From Bacteroidota bacterium (GTDB lineage: Bacteria; Bacteroidota; Bacteroidia; Bacteroidales; JAAUTT01), in assembly GCA_021779665.1 (NCBI GenBank), contig JAJYAG010000023.1, positions 1-54,466 of the forward strand: DNA of 54,466 bases. The letters are read 5' to 3'. Below, piece by piece: positions 17,699 to 26,766 of the stretch. Positions within the stretch are counted from its first letter, which is position 1. Every line of letters begins with the position of its first letter. The translations under genes and the position numbers were made by a program. The notes beneath the pieces were generated by a model. The model searched no databases. It saw only the letters and a list, made by a program, of their open reading frames with translations, and was not told the DNA's origin.

Positions 17699-18286
17699 TC
17701 ACAGCTTTATCTCAAACTGTTCTTCTACATAGGTAGTTAGTTGCGGAAAATAATCGAAAAATTCTTCCCTGAAACCGTCGTATTGGTCGCGCAGAATAAA
17801 AATTGCCGCCTCGGTATGATCTGGTAATGAAGTGTGGCGCGACATTCCGGTCAGAACGTTCCGGATACCTTCAATGGAAGCATACGTTTCCAGCCACCGG
17901 CGCTGCATGAACCGTGGTATGAATTCTCTGATTTCAACAGGAAAGCAATGGATGTAATTTTCGAGCACGCGATAAAGATTTGCTGCGAACTGCTCCAGCG
18001 GGATATTGCTGAAAGTGTTCCAGTTGCTTGCAAGAAAGTGGTCGTAAAAAATATCGATGATTATTCCGGCGTATTTGCCATAATCGTTTGCCAGTCTGCC
18101 TTTGCTCTTTTTAATTGTAGGATGGTTATCGGTAAACGAATCGATGCTCCGGTGCAGCAGAATGCCTTTTTGTATGTTCTCAGGATATTTTTTGAAATCG
18201 CTTCCTTTAATCCAGTCCGCAACAAAATTCCCGACTTTTATTTCGTCGTTGTCGCCTGAAAGGTATACGTGAGCCAGGAAGTTCAT
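17699..18286 (-). CDS. acpH: acyl carrier protein phosphodiesterase (AcpH-like)
   Basis: 195-residue protein of the COG3124 family (HD-like fold), which in E. coli removes the 4'-phosphopantetheine arm from holo-ACP. It starts MNFLAHVYLSGD, followed by GNFVADWIKG, ILLHRSIDSFTDNHP and IIIDIFYDHFLASNW, carrying the His/Asp residues of the family. Length agrees. It stands alone on the minus strand, separated from DUF2339 by about 200 bases of repeat-like spacer (17496-17698, including a tacccccaaccc...gggggcc inverted motif). Confidence 0.85.
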   Translation of the reverse strand: MNFLAHVYLSGDNDEIKVGNFVADWIKGSDFKKYPENIQKGILLHRSIDSFTDNHPTIKKSKGRLANDYGKYAGIIIDIFYDHFLASNWNTFSNIPLEQFAANLYRVLENYIHCFPVEIREFIPRFMQRRWLETYASIEGIRNVLTGMSRHTSLPDHTEAAIFILRDQYDGFREEFFDYFPQLTTYVEEQFEIKL

Positions 18287-18519
18287 CCATTTAAATTTTA
18301 AATAAGCTATTGAACTATCTTAAAAATCCAAGTATTTCTTCTAACTGATCTGTTTTTACAATTATATCTAATATTTAAGTGATTTGCAAAAGCAGCCCTC
18401 ATTTTGTGAAGTAAATTTAACACGATTCTTTATTCTTTCATTTCTACATTGGTCCAAAAGCCTATTATTTAACATATCCGGCTCATGCGAATTATCATGC
18501 CTTTAAATCACTAATACCT

Positions 18520-18527
18520 TAATTTTG
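18520..18527 (+). promoter_or_regulatory. possible -7 element upstream of the COG2403 GTPase gene
   Basis: TAATTTTG fits the Bacteroidota TAnnTTTG consensus and lies 18 bases before the ATG at 18546. No TTG is found at the usual 17-23-base distance upstream, so the call rests on one element only. Confidence 0.35.
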
Positions 18528-18545
18528 AAATAAAACCAAATAAGT

Positions 18546-19883
18546 ATGGAACCAAGAAGAGTTATCATTCTGGGCGCTGCCGGACGCGACTTTCACAATT
18601 TCAATACCTATTACCGCAATAATCCGGCGTTTAAAGTTGTAGCATTTACAGCAACACAAATCCCCGACATCGACGGAAGAAAGTATCCTGCCGAGCTGGC
18701 TGGAAGTCTTTATCCCGACGGAATACCAATTTTTGCGGAAGATGAGCTGCCTCAGCTTATTCAAAAGTTTAAAGCGCAGGATTGCGTTTTCTCGTATAGC
18801 GATGTTCCTTATTCCAGAGTTATGTCGACCGGGGCAAAAGTGAATGCCTGTGGAGCCAGTTTTGTAATGCTTGGTCCTTCCGACACCATGATCAAAAGTA
18901 CCAAACCTGTTATTGCTGTGGGCGCCATCCGCACAGGCTGCGGCAAGAGCCAGACCAGTCGCAGGATAATCGAAATATTGATTGAAAAAGGGTTGAAAGT
19001 AGTGGCAGTTCGTCACCCGATGCCATACGGAGACCTCGTTAAACAGCGTGTACAGCGTTTTGCTTCGGTTGCCGATCTTGAAAAACATAACTGCACCATC
19101 GAGGAAATGGAAGAATACGAACCGCATGTTGTTAGAGGAAACGTTATTTATGCCGGTGTTGATTATGAAGATATTTTACGCGCGGCAGAAAAGGATCCTG
19201 ATGGTTGCGACATCATTCTCTGGGACGGCGGAAATAACGACTTTCCGTTTTACAAACCCGACCTCATGATTACAGTTACCGATCCGCATCGTGCTAATCA
19301 CGAGAAATCATACTATCCTGGCGAAATAACCCTGCGGATTGCCGATATCGCCATCATTAATAAGATTGACACTTCTGCTCCCGAACAGGTTGAGATAGTT
19401 CGTAAAAATATTGCCGAACTTAACCCCAAAGCCATTGTGGTGGACGGCGCATCGCCAATCCGGGTCGACAATCCCAAAATTATCAGAGGTAAAAAGGTAT
19501 TGGTGATTGAAGACGGTCCCACTTTAACCCATGGCGAGATGAAAATAGGGGCCGGTATAGTTGCCGCACAAAAATTTGGTGCCAGTGGCCTGGTTGATCC
19601 CCGTCCGTTTGCTGTTGGGAAACTTGCTGAAACTTTCAGGAATTATCCTAATATTGGCACTCTGCTTCCGGCAATGGGTTATGGAGCACAGCAACTTGCC
19701 GATCTGGAAACTACAATAAACAAAACCGAGTGCGATGCTGTGGTTATTGCAACTCCCATTGACCTTAACAGATTGATTAAGATTAAAAAGCCAAACACTC
19801 GCGTGTATTATGATCTTCAGGAAATTGGCAAACCCGACTTGAAAGACCTTCTGGAAGAGTTTTTAAAGAAGATGAAAATGTGA
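18546..19883 (+). CDS. COG2403 predicted GTPase (cyclic 2,3-diphosphoglycerate synthetase-like)
   Basis: 445-residue soluble protein. It begins with a Rossmann-like RVIILGAAGRDFHNFN segment, followed by a P-loop domain with GAIRTGCGKSQTSR (about residues 121-134), DIILWDGGNNDFPF (Walker B region) and a NKID base-recognition motif around IINKIDTS. This arrangement is that of COG2403, related to archaeal cyclic 2,3-bisphosphoglycerate synthetase; the bacterial role is not established. Length is typical. It is flanked by an independent -7 box and a strong hairpin, so it is probably monocistronic. Confidence 0.8.
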   Translation: MEPRRVIILGAAGRDFHNFNTYYRNNPAFKVVAFTATQIPDIDGRKYPAELAGSLYPDGIPIFAEDELPQLIQKFKAQDCVFSYSDVPYSRVMSTGAKVNACGASFVMLGPSDTMIKSTKPVIAVGAIRTGCGKSQTSRRIIEILIEKGLKVVAVRHPMPYGDLVKQRVQRFASVADLEKHNCTIEEMEEYEPHVVRGNVIYAGVDYEDILRAAEKDPDGCDIILWDGGNNDFPFYKPDLMITVTDPHRANHEKSYYPGEITLRIADIAIINKIDTSAPEQVEIVRKNIAELNPKAIVVDGASPIRVDNPKIIRGKKVLVIEDGPTLTHGEMKIGAGIVAAQKFGASGLVDPRPFAVGKLAETFRNYPNIGTLLPAMGYGAQQLADLETTINKTECDAVVIATPIDLNRLIKIKKPNTRVYYDLQEIGKPDLKDLLEEFLKKMKM

Positions 19884-19891
19884 TAAAAATG

Positions 19892-19922
19892 AAAGTCCCC
19901 GGATCGATTCTCCGGGGACTTT
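19892..19922. terminator. intrinsic terminator, probably bidirectional
   Basis: Perfect 12-base stem aaagtccccgga (19892-19903) with tccggggacttt (19911-19922) and a 7-base loop, ending in T-rich sequence on both strands. It sits between the converging GTPase gene (plus) and DUF1987 gene (minus) and can end both transcripts. Confidence 0.85.
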
Positions 19923-19943
19923 TGTTGTGTAAATATTCGGCAA

Positions 19944-20318
19944 TTAAACTTCTTCAACTGAAAGCTCATAAAAGTCAAAGGGTACATGCAGGATCGATTC
20001 ATAATCCTGACCCATATCGAGCATATCTTCATCATCAGCCTCATAGTACCATTTTACATAAAGGCTCGAAATTCTGGGATTAGTTGCAATTGCTTTCAGA
20101 ACGGTAAGCAACTGCTTCGAGCTACTTGTGTTCATGTATTCCAGTTTTACCGAGACGGTCATCTCACGGCATTCTAACTCGTCAGCCCATTCAATTATAG
20201 GTTTGTAAAATGCTACGGTGTCTTCAACTATCGATCTTCCCTGGATGGTTAGGTTTCCTGTAGGGTTCAGCTCTACCTTTGGCGAAACTTTTGTACCCTC
20301 AATTATTTTGGCGGTCAT
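19944..20318 (-). CDS. DUF1987 / SiaC-like regulatory phosphoprotein
   Basis: 124-residue STAS-like small protein. In Pseudomonas the homologue SiaC is phosphorylated on a threonine by SiaB, dephosphorylated by SiaA, and binds the diguanylate cyclase SiaD. Here the equivalent segment LEYMNTSSSKQLL (about residues 59-71) keeps the N-T-S-S phosphosite region. The N-terminal VSPKVELNPTGNLTIQGRS and the FYKPIIEW helix are family signatures. No siaA, siaB or siaD-like gene is in the window, so the partners are elsewhere or different. Confidence 0.8.
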   Translation of the reverse strand: MTAKIIEGTKVSPKVELNPTGNLTIQGRSIVEDTVAFYKPIIEWADELECREMTVSVKLEYMNTSSSKQLLTVLKAIATNPRISSLYVKWYYEADDEDMLDMGQDYESILHVPFDFYELSVEEV

Positions 20319-20506
20319 GGTAAGTTATTTATGTGATACTTAAAATTTTCATTGTTTATATAAATATACGGGAACTCAGGAATAATGATACATCGAGTTG
20401 ATGTTAGATAAAATAAAATCGACTAACAATTGTTTTTTGTTGACTAAAAAATAAACCTGATTTTTATCATGAAATTCAGATGTAATCTACATCACATCCG
20501 GGATGT

Positions 20507-22333
20507 TCAGAATTTGGATGGCGGAGTGGCGTAAACCAATGCAGCCTCATCATTGCCAATGCTTTTATATTGCTGAGCAATCCGGGCACGGATACTGGAG
20601 TCGTCCGGCCTGTTTTTTAAAAGTTTTTTAAGATCAATAATTTGATTTGTTGTGGTATAAATTAAGTCAAAATCTCTTTGATTATGGTTGCGAATATACT
20701 TCAGATAAGGGAGGGCACTTTCGGGCATATCAAGTTTGAGGTAGTTAATAACCAAACTTTGCGCAATATCAGGACTCGGTTTCATTTTATAAACCCGGGA
20801 AGCATAATGGATCACCAGCTGTGAATCACCAACAATAGCTGCTGTTTGAGAGGCTTTCTCGTTCAGCGAAATACTGTATGGATTTTCAAGAACAAGATTT
20901 TCAATGATTTTGAAAGCCATCCTGTAATTCCTGTTTTTGATATAATAATCATAAAGCTTATTCATAGACTCTTCCCAGTTGTTCTTCTTTTCGGCGAAGA
21001 GATTTACCATCTTTTCCTCGAAAGTAGTTGATACATCTGAAAAGATCAACCCGGCTTGTGAAACGGGCGACTGTGAAATCATCTGATCGTAGATAGAGTC
21101 GAAGGGAGTAATTGGAAGTTGAGAAGCAATATTATAGTTCTCAACCTTAGTTTTTTTGAGGTATCCTTCCTTGAGAATTGTCTGCAGGCAGCCGTTGGCT
21201 AATAGTGCATTCCCGCGCAGATTCAGAGTTTGTTCATCCAAAAACAGCTCGTTTCCAGGAATTCCATTTGCTGATGCCTGAAAGAATAACTTTTCAGCGT
21301 CAATTAAAGGGCAGTTGCGGGTCGAGGCAATCCTGAAGACCGCATTATTTATTTGTGTTGGAATTCTTAGTTTAACAGGATCGCAATCTGCCGACTGTTT
21401 AAAATAATCTTCGGCTGATTTAAAATCCTTGTTTTTCAGTGCCAGATGCCCGAGATAGAAAAGAGTAAGGGGATGATACTTTTCCTTACGGTTTATTTTC
21501 GAAAAACAGGCATAAGCTTTATCGTAATCCTTTTCAGAATAAGCTTTTTCTCCTGTTTCAAACACTTTTTCCAGGGATGATGAATCGGGTGATGAAAAGC
21601 CAATATTTTGGGGAACTACGTCGAGTAAATTACTGACATTATTTACCAGAATTACTGGAATACTCTTATCCTGCAAGCTTAAAACTATCTTGTCCAGATT
21701 GATTTCGAAGTTCTCAACAGTTTTTCTGAATAGGACATTATTGATAGCTATGCCTGATTTAGCGGATGGAAAAAGTTTCCTTATTCCCTTGTAAAGGTGC
21801 GTACGGGTTAGAAAATTATCGAATTCCGGATTTCCTGTAAGAACATTGTTCGGATACGCATTTTCCCCGTAGAATTCATCCTTGCCGGGACAAAGCATTA
21901 CCAGATCGGGTTCGTAATTTAGAAGCTGGTTGCAGACTCTTGATAATTCAAACGACGAGGATGAGTCGAAAGCAACATTTACAAGTTCAATATTCTTATC
22001 CTTAAAAAGGTGTTGCAGGTTATAATTCAAAATGTGAGTAAAACCCGCATTTGGATTATGAGGTCTTTGATAATTTATTTTTTCTCCAACAATAAAAATC
22101 CGGAACGTATTTTTCGGTTTTTCTTTTTTGAAAGGTTTTAGCTCAGCAAACTCTTTTACTGAAAGATGCTTCACAAATTTCCTGTTTATCTCCAGAAATC
22201 CGTTGGCATTTTCGGTAAAAAGAATATAGGAGGGTTTATTTACAAGCCACAATAATCCCTCCAACACTGCCAGAAATGCAAATACCAGACATAAAACCCG
22301 GAATGTTTTCTTTATGGTTTGCTTTAAAATCAT
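20507..22333 (-). CDS. membrane-anchored TPR protein with a degenerate SGNH-like domain
   Basis: 608-residue protein starting at the ATG at 22333 (a TTG 18 bases upstream is less likely). An N-terminal membrane anchor (about residues 10-30) precedes an SGNH/GDSL-hydrolase-like domain (about 60-230) and a helical TPR region (about 260-600; KAYSEKDYDKAYACFSKI and FYLGHLALKNKDFKSAEDYF are clear TPR units). In active relatives block I reads like GES(T/S) and a later block reads GHNE(F/Y)YG. Here they are IVGEKIN and PGKDEFYG, so the nucleophilic Ser is absent. It follows the radical SAM gene on the same strand after 170 bases and may belong to that locus as a non-catalytic scaffold. Confidence 0.65.
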   Translation of the reverse strand: MILKQTIKKTFRVLCLVFAFLAVLEGLLWLVNKPSYILFTENANGFLEINRKFVKHLSVKEFAELKPFKKEKPKNTFRIFIVGEKINYQRPHNPNAGFTHILNYNLQHLFKDKNIELVNVAFDSSSSFELSRVCNQLLNYEPDLVMLCPGKDEFYGENAYPNNVLTGNPEFDNFLTRTHLYKGIRKLFPSAKSGIAINNVLFRKTVENFEINLDKIVLSLQDKSIPVILVNNVSNLLDVVPQNIGFSSPDSSSLEKVFETGEKAYSEKDYDKAYACFSKINRKEKYHPLTLFYLGHLALKNKDFKSAEDYFKQSADCDPVKLRIPTQINNAVFRIASTRNCPLIDAEKLFFQASANGIPGNELFLDEQTLNLRGNALLANGCLQTILKEGYLKKTKVENYNIASQLPITPFDSIYDQMISQSPVSQAGLIFSDVSTTFEEKMVNLFAEKKNNWEESMNKLYDYYIKNRNYRMAFKIIENLVLENPYSISLNEKASQTAAIVGDSQLVIHYASRVYKMKPSPDIAQSLVINYLKLDMPESALPYLKYIRNHNQRDFDLIYTTTNQIIDLKKLLKNRPDDSSIRARIAQQYKSIGNDEAALVYATPPSKF

Positions 22334-22473
22334 TGGAGGAATTTTAAACAAAAGTCCTAAAAAAAAGAATTAAAGCAAAGATTTATAATGTATTTCACAT
22401 TTTTTAACAGTTAATAGCCGACAGGACATTGATAACAGTAAATAGGCAAATAATCAACAATTGCATTTTGCCG

Positions 22474-22500
22474 TGGACCGATGTCTGTCGACCGTCGACT
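22474..22500. repeat. dispersed GTCGAC-type intergenic repeat
   Basis: gccgtggaccgatgtctgtc followed by gaccgtcgac. Its reverse complement resembles the sequence at 5534-5560 between trpB and trpA. No ORF; it lies just behind the radical SAM stop. Confidence 0.5.
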
Positions 22501-22505
22501 GCTTT

Positions 22506-23839
22506 TTAATTAGCCCATCTTGGAGGTAATCTTTTATAAATTTCCATCATGTGGCGGTGACGTATTCTGATGTTTTCTTCGGAATAAGCTTCTTCGTGTA
22601 TCCATTCAATTTTCTGCTCGGCTAACTCCTTTGGAATATGATCGTGCCTGATGGTCATATCCCAGAAGCTCGAGTTGTCCCAAAACGTTTCCCGCAACAG
22701 ACGACCTTCGCTTTTCATTTCCTCGTAAATTCTGCTGCCCGGCAATGGCGTGAGTAAGGTAAACTGACCCAGGATTTTATTTTTCACAACAAAGTTTTTG
22801 ATGTTGTCGAAAGTGCAGGGCGTATCATTATTAAAGCCAATTACAAAAGCTCCCCAAACCAAAATACCATGACTCTGAATAGCCTCAATCGCCTTTTCGT
22901 AGTTCTGAAGCTGCTTTTGTTTCCAGTTATTTTTATTTAAACTTTCGAGCGAATGGGGGTCAACACTTTCAAAACCAATTCCTACCATTACGCAACCACT
23001 TTTGTAAACAAGCTCCAGAAATTCGGGATCGTTGGCCAGCTGAATATCTGTTTGGGCAAAATACTTGATTTTAAGCGGAATGAGGGCATTGAGCAATTCG
23101 ATAGCGTACTTGCGGTCGAAAAAGAGATTGTCGTCCGTAAAGATAAGCACCGAATCATAATTCAGGCTTTTCATTCGCTTTATATCTTCCACAACCAGGT
23201 GAACCGGTTTCTTTCTTATTTTTTTACCCAGCAATTTTGATACAACGCAAAAGCTGCAGTCGTGCGGACAACCACGTGTAGCCTGTACCGGCATAAATTT
23301 ATAGAATTCCTCTACCTTGTGGAATTTTTCGTAATTCAGCAGCTCATAGCGGGGAACTACTGACTTCGATAAATCGAACGGCTCATTATCCTCGTAGATC
23401 TGTTTTTCCTTTCCGGCTTCAAAATCCTTCAGAAATTGCGGCCAGGTTCTTTCCGCTTCACCTTTGAAAACGACATCGCATGTGTTAAAGCCTCTTCTGG
23501 CATTACGGTAGCGTGAACGCCGCCCATTACTACAGGAATATTCTTTGCCCTGTAAATATCAGCAATCTCGTAGGCTCGTTTCGCCTGAATGGTCATTGCA
23601 GTTATTCCAACCAGGTCGAATTGCTGGTCGAAGTCAATTTCTTCGATGTATTCGTCGAAAAGTGTGATTTCAATATCGTTGGGAGTAAGAGCCGCAATTA
23701 CAAGTAAATTCAGCGATGGCGCATACCACAGTTTGAGCGTGTTTATGTTCCGCTCAAACATCTTGTGAAGCCTTGGGTTCTGGTCTTTTATTTTTTTGCG
23801 GGGGCTGATCAGGGCTATTTTTTTAATTTTCCGGCTCAT
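22506..23839 (-). pseudogene. B12-binding radical SAM protein, interrupted by one frameshift
   Basis: Two open segments (23839 down to the shift, and the rest down to 22506) form one protein of about 444 residues if one base is restored near 23478. The first frame reads MPEEALTHA and then fails; the other frame continues DVVFKGEAERTWPQFL without interruption into the second segment. The N-terminal part is a cobalamin-binding-like Rossmann domain (LVGITAMTIQAKRAYEIA, VVMGGVHATVMPEEA), without the DxHxxG cobalamin ligand motif visible. The C-terminal part is a radical SAM domain with CPHDCSFC (CxxxCxxC) and GIGFESVD. The reaction is unknown. Its start overlaps the end of the upstream aminoacyl-synthase-like gene by 17 bases, so it belongs to that operon. 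The shift may be real or a sequencing error. Confidence 0.8.
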
Positions 23840-25049
23840 AAACTTTTTTATTGGGTTGATAAACTTGCTTCAAACTAAAGAGGAAATTGTCGATATCGCT
23901 TTTTGTGATGTTTCTGGAAATAGAGACCCGTATTCCGCCATCCTCAACACTGACAGCAGGATGCGCTGCTACGGAGGCAAAAAAGCCCGACTGCACCAAA
24001 TGATGCTGTATTTTGAGGATTTGCTCCTTGCTACCTACTTTTATGAGGTGTATTGGAGTATGGCACTTAGAATACACTGCAATATCGTTTTCCTCACAAC
24101 TGGTTTTGAAGTAGATAATCAAATTGTTTACTTCTTTTTGAAATTCTTCCGTTTCGGGAGTGAAATGAAGTTTGAGGCTGGCATTTATTGCCCCAAGCGA
24201 TGAGGGCGGAATAGGAGCCGAAAAAATATAGGAATGCCCGGTTAATTTCAGGTAATCTGCCAATAGCTGGTCCGGGACAATCAGGAATCCTCCCGATGTT
24301 GCGAATGATTTGGATAACGAACCTGCTACAATCATTTTCTCGTGAAGGCCAAAATTCCCAATAACATAGCCGCTGCCATTTTTGCCGCACCAGCCCACTC
24401 CGTGAGCATCGTCCACATAAGCAAAGAAATTTTCTTCCTCGTTCAGTAATTGTTGAAGATCTTTTACATTGCAAACATCTCCATGCATGCTGTAGATGCC
24501 GTCGGCACAGTACCAGATGTTTTTATATCCTTCTTTTTTTAACCGTTTTATCAGGTATCGCAGATGTTCCATGTCGTTGTGTTTGGACACCAGCACAAAA
24601 GTTCCCCTGCTTTTGCATATTTCACTGGCAGTGCGAACACTGTTATGAACATAAGCATCCAGGATTATTGCATCATTCTCTTTTATGAGCATGGGCATTG
24701 CTGCATAGTGAGCCATTGTTGTTGAGTTGTAAACAATGGGAAATCCACCAAATATTGATGCTAAGGATTTTTCAATTTCAGCAAAGAGGGGAGAGGATAT
24801 TAAGCTTCGTGACATGGAGATTTGAGAACCAAAATGCAACAGAGCGTTTTTTGCGCCTTCAATTACAGCCGGGTGGCTTTCCAGACCCATGTAACTGCAA
24901 TTGGCAAAATTGATACAGGGCGTTGACCGCAATTCCAGAATTCTTCCATTGTAATCAGTGTTTTCAAAGTATACACTGCCGCAACCAAATTCCTGAAACT
25001 TTTTGATTGCATGATAGAGCTCGTCAGGCTGGATGTTAAATTTAGTCAT
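23823..25049 (-). CDS. alpha-oxoamine synthase family PLP enzyme (SPT/KBL/AONS-like), catalytically complete
   Basis: 408-residue fold-type I PLP enzyme of the family that condenses an amino acid with an acyl thioester (serine palmitoyltransferase, KBL, BioF). The start is the ATG at 25049; the longer frame reaches back into the ligase gene. Key residues are present: His135 in DAYVHNSV (stacks on PLP), Asp213/His216 in VDDAHGVGW, and the Schiff-base Lys247 in GSLSKSFATSGG. The substrate amino acid cannot be read directly. It lies 10 bases downstream of the ligase gene and overlaps the radical SAM gene, in a set with a dedicated ACP, which suggests that acyl-ACP and not acyl-CoA is the donor. 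Confidence 0.85.
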   Translation of the reverse strand: MTKFNIQPDELYHAIKKFQEFGCGSVYFENTDYNGRILELRSTPCINFANCSYMGLESHPAVIEGAKNALLHFGSQISMSRSLISSPLFAEIEKSLASIFGGFPIVYNSTTMAHYAAMPMLIKENDAIILDAYVHNSVRTASEICKSRGTFVLVSKHNDMEHLRYLIKRLKKEGYKNIWYCADGIYSMHGDVCNVKDLQQLLNEEENFFAYVDDAHGVGWCGKNGSGYVIGNFGLHEKMIVAGSLSKSFATSGGFLIVPDQLLADYLKLTGHSYIFSAPIPPSSLGAINASLKLHFTPETEEFQKEVNNLIIYFKTSCEENDIAVYSKCHTPIHLIKVGSKEQILKIQHHLVQSGFFASVAAHPAVSVEDGGIRVSISRNITKSDIDNFLFSLKQVYQPNKKVYEPEN

Positions 25050-25059
25050 AATATTAAAA

Positions 25060-26418
25060 TTAATCGAAAATCCATGTTTTAGGTAAAAGTGTATTGTTGA
25101 TATTTTGAAAGCACCAAAGCTTGAATTCGTCCTGGTACTTCCTGTCATTGTTTCTCAAACTGACGGTTGTACTGGTTGTGTTCCCCTGCAATAAGGAAGT
25201 TTCGCAGCGTATATCAGCCGAGACAACGTTTTTATGCATCCTGAACAACCGGATAAGTTTTTGCGGATAAAGCTTGTTACCGGCTATGTTGATCATGTTT
25301 TTCTTCAGCCCGCAGAAATAAATATTACCCCGGGTATCCTTTTTCCCGAAATCGCCTGTGTAAAGCCACTGATTTCGCAACACTGCATCGGTGGTTTCCT
25401 TATGGTTAAAATAGCCTTTGAAAACCATGTCCCCACGCACACATATTTCACCTACTTCTTCGGGGTTGCACTCCAGGTTATTCTCTTTCATTATTTTGAT
25501 TTCGCAACCAGGAAAAGCCTTACCAAAGCTGCCGAACAAAGGACCGTCCTCATCATAATTACCTGCTACAGCCGGTGAGCCTTCGGTTAAGCCGTAACCT
25601 TCGTGGATCTTTTTTCCGGTTTTGTTGTAAAAGCTGTCGTAAATAAAGGATGGAAGCTGAATTCCACCCGAAAAGAATTTCCGGATATGTTGATACGAAT
25701 CAGCAGGGTTGGGCATTTTACTCAAAATGTAATAGATAGAAGGAACGGTGTGCAGGTGCGTTACACCGGTTTTTCTGATCTCTTCCACAGTTTCAGTTAT
25801 TTTCAGAAGATTTACTTCCGTTACCAATCCACATCTGCCTGCCAGTGTTGGGGCAAGCACTCCGTGAGCAAATCCGTAAAGATGTGAATAGGGAAGAAGC
25901 GCACATAAAACTGAGTCGTTGTCAAGATAATTGGTTTTCCGGATAGCCATTGCCTCCGAAAGCAGGTTTTTCTCGGTCAGCATGGCAGCTTTTGCATATC
26001 CGTCCTCAGCATTAGTGTAGGAAAGCATGCAAACATCTTTCAGGTCCGATAGGATTTTCTGATGTTTATTTTCGGGTAGAAAGGAGATTTCCTTCTTATA
26101 ATCGAATTTTATTGAAAGAAGATCGATATTTATAACGGCAGCCGGACATATCTCGCCGAGTGTTTCATCATATTCAAGCCTTTTAAGCTGAGGGTCGAGA
26201 ATAACTCCAATTTTCCCAGCTTTTAATATGGCATACCATGAAATGATTGTTTTTAAATGGTTATGAGCTGTGAAGAGAACAAAGGGAGAAGGTGACCTGA
26301 AATTTTTATTCAGGTATCTGGCCAAATGATTTACTGCTGCTTCTATGGATGGCTGATCATAAGTTTTGCCATTGAAATACAGCTCTTTAAAATTCAAATG
26401 CTTTATTAAATCGCTCAT
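25060..26418 (-). CDS. adenylate-forming acyl-ACP/acyl-CoA ligase-like enzyme
   Basis: 452-residue ANL-superfamily protein, probably loading a fatty acid on the adjacent ACP. The start is the ATG at 26418; an in-frame TTG lies 27 bases upstream. Recognisable core motifs are LPYSHLYGFAHG (A4), EGYGLTEGSPAV (A5), GEICVRGDMVFKGYF, LYTGDFG (A7) and GLKKNMINIAGNKLYP (hinge). The phosphate loop, usually YSSGTTGxPKG, reads SYTNAEDGYAKAA (about residues 133-145): the Ser/Thr/Gly pattern is mostly lost, though a Lys remains. Activity may therefore be altered. Compare the Caulobacter ceramide locus, where an acyl-ACP synthetase and a specialised ACP serve serine palmitoyltransferase. Confidence 0.8.
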   Translation of the reverse strand: MSDLIKHLNFKELYFNGKTYDQPSIEAAVNHLARYLNKNFRSPSPFVLFTAHNHLKTIISWYAILKAGKIGVILDPQLKRLEYDETLGEICPAAVINIDLLSIKFDYKKEISFLPENKHQKILSDLKDVCMLSYTNAEDGYAKAAMLTEKNLLSEAMAIRKTNYLDNDSVLCALLPYSHLYGFAHGVLAPTLAGRCGLVTEVNLLKITETVEEIRKTGVTHLHTVPSIYYILSKMPNPADSYQHIRKFFSGGIQLPSFIYDSFYNKTGKKIHEGYGLTEGSPAVAGNYDEDGPLFGSFGKAFPGCEIKIMKENNLECNPEEVGEICVRGDMVFKGYFNHKETTDAVLRNQWLYTGDFGKKDTRGNIYFCGLKKNMINIAGNKLYPQKLIRLFRMHKNVVSADIRCETSLLQGNTTSTTVSLRNNDRKYQDEFKLWCFQNINNTLLPKTWIFD

Positions 26419-26500
26419 AAGATCATTATTTAAAAGACAATTCAATACCCATTCCCCTTCCGGAGATTACTATTTCACATATGTTTCACTTAATTATTTG

Positions 26501-26743
26501 CTAAGCAGTGTGCTGCCTGAGAGATTCTTCCAGAATCCTGAGAAATTCCTTGCTTGTGCGCACTGTCATTAACTTTAAGGGGAGTTCTACATCAAATTCT
26601 TTCTCGAGTTGGGCAAACAGCTCAACAATCTGTATAGAATCCAGCGCCAGCTCATTTTTAAGTTCGCCATTGGGATTGATGCTTTCTACTTCTCTTCCTG
26701 TAATTCGGCTGACTATTTCAGCTACTTTCTTTTCTAAATTCAT
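26501..26743 (-). CDS. acyl carrier protein, locus-specific
   Basis: 80-residue ACP with the phosphopantetheine attachment Ser36 in ELALDSIQIVEL, followed by the typical acidic helix II (QLEKEFDVELP). The start is the ATG at 26743. It is not the housekeeping ACP: the context has no fab genes, and it sits between two alpha-oxoamine-synthase-like genes and beside a ligase, so it most likely carries the acyl chain for the condensation step. Loading by phosphopantetheinyl transferase occurs elsewhere in the genome; the AcpH-like gene at 17699 could act on it in reverse. Confidence 0.88.
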   Translation of the reverse strand: MNLEKKVAEIVSRITGREVESINPNGELKNELALDSIQIVELFAQLEKEFDVELPLKLMTVRTSKEFLRILEESLRQHTA

Positions 26744-26766
26744 TTTGAATGTTATTAGGTTTATTG

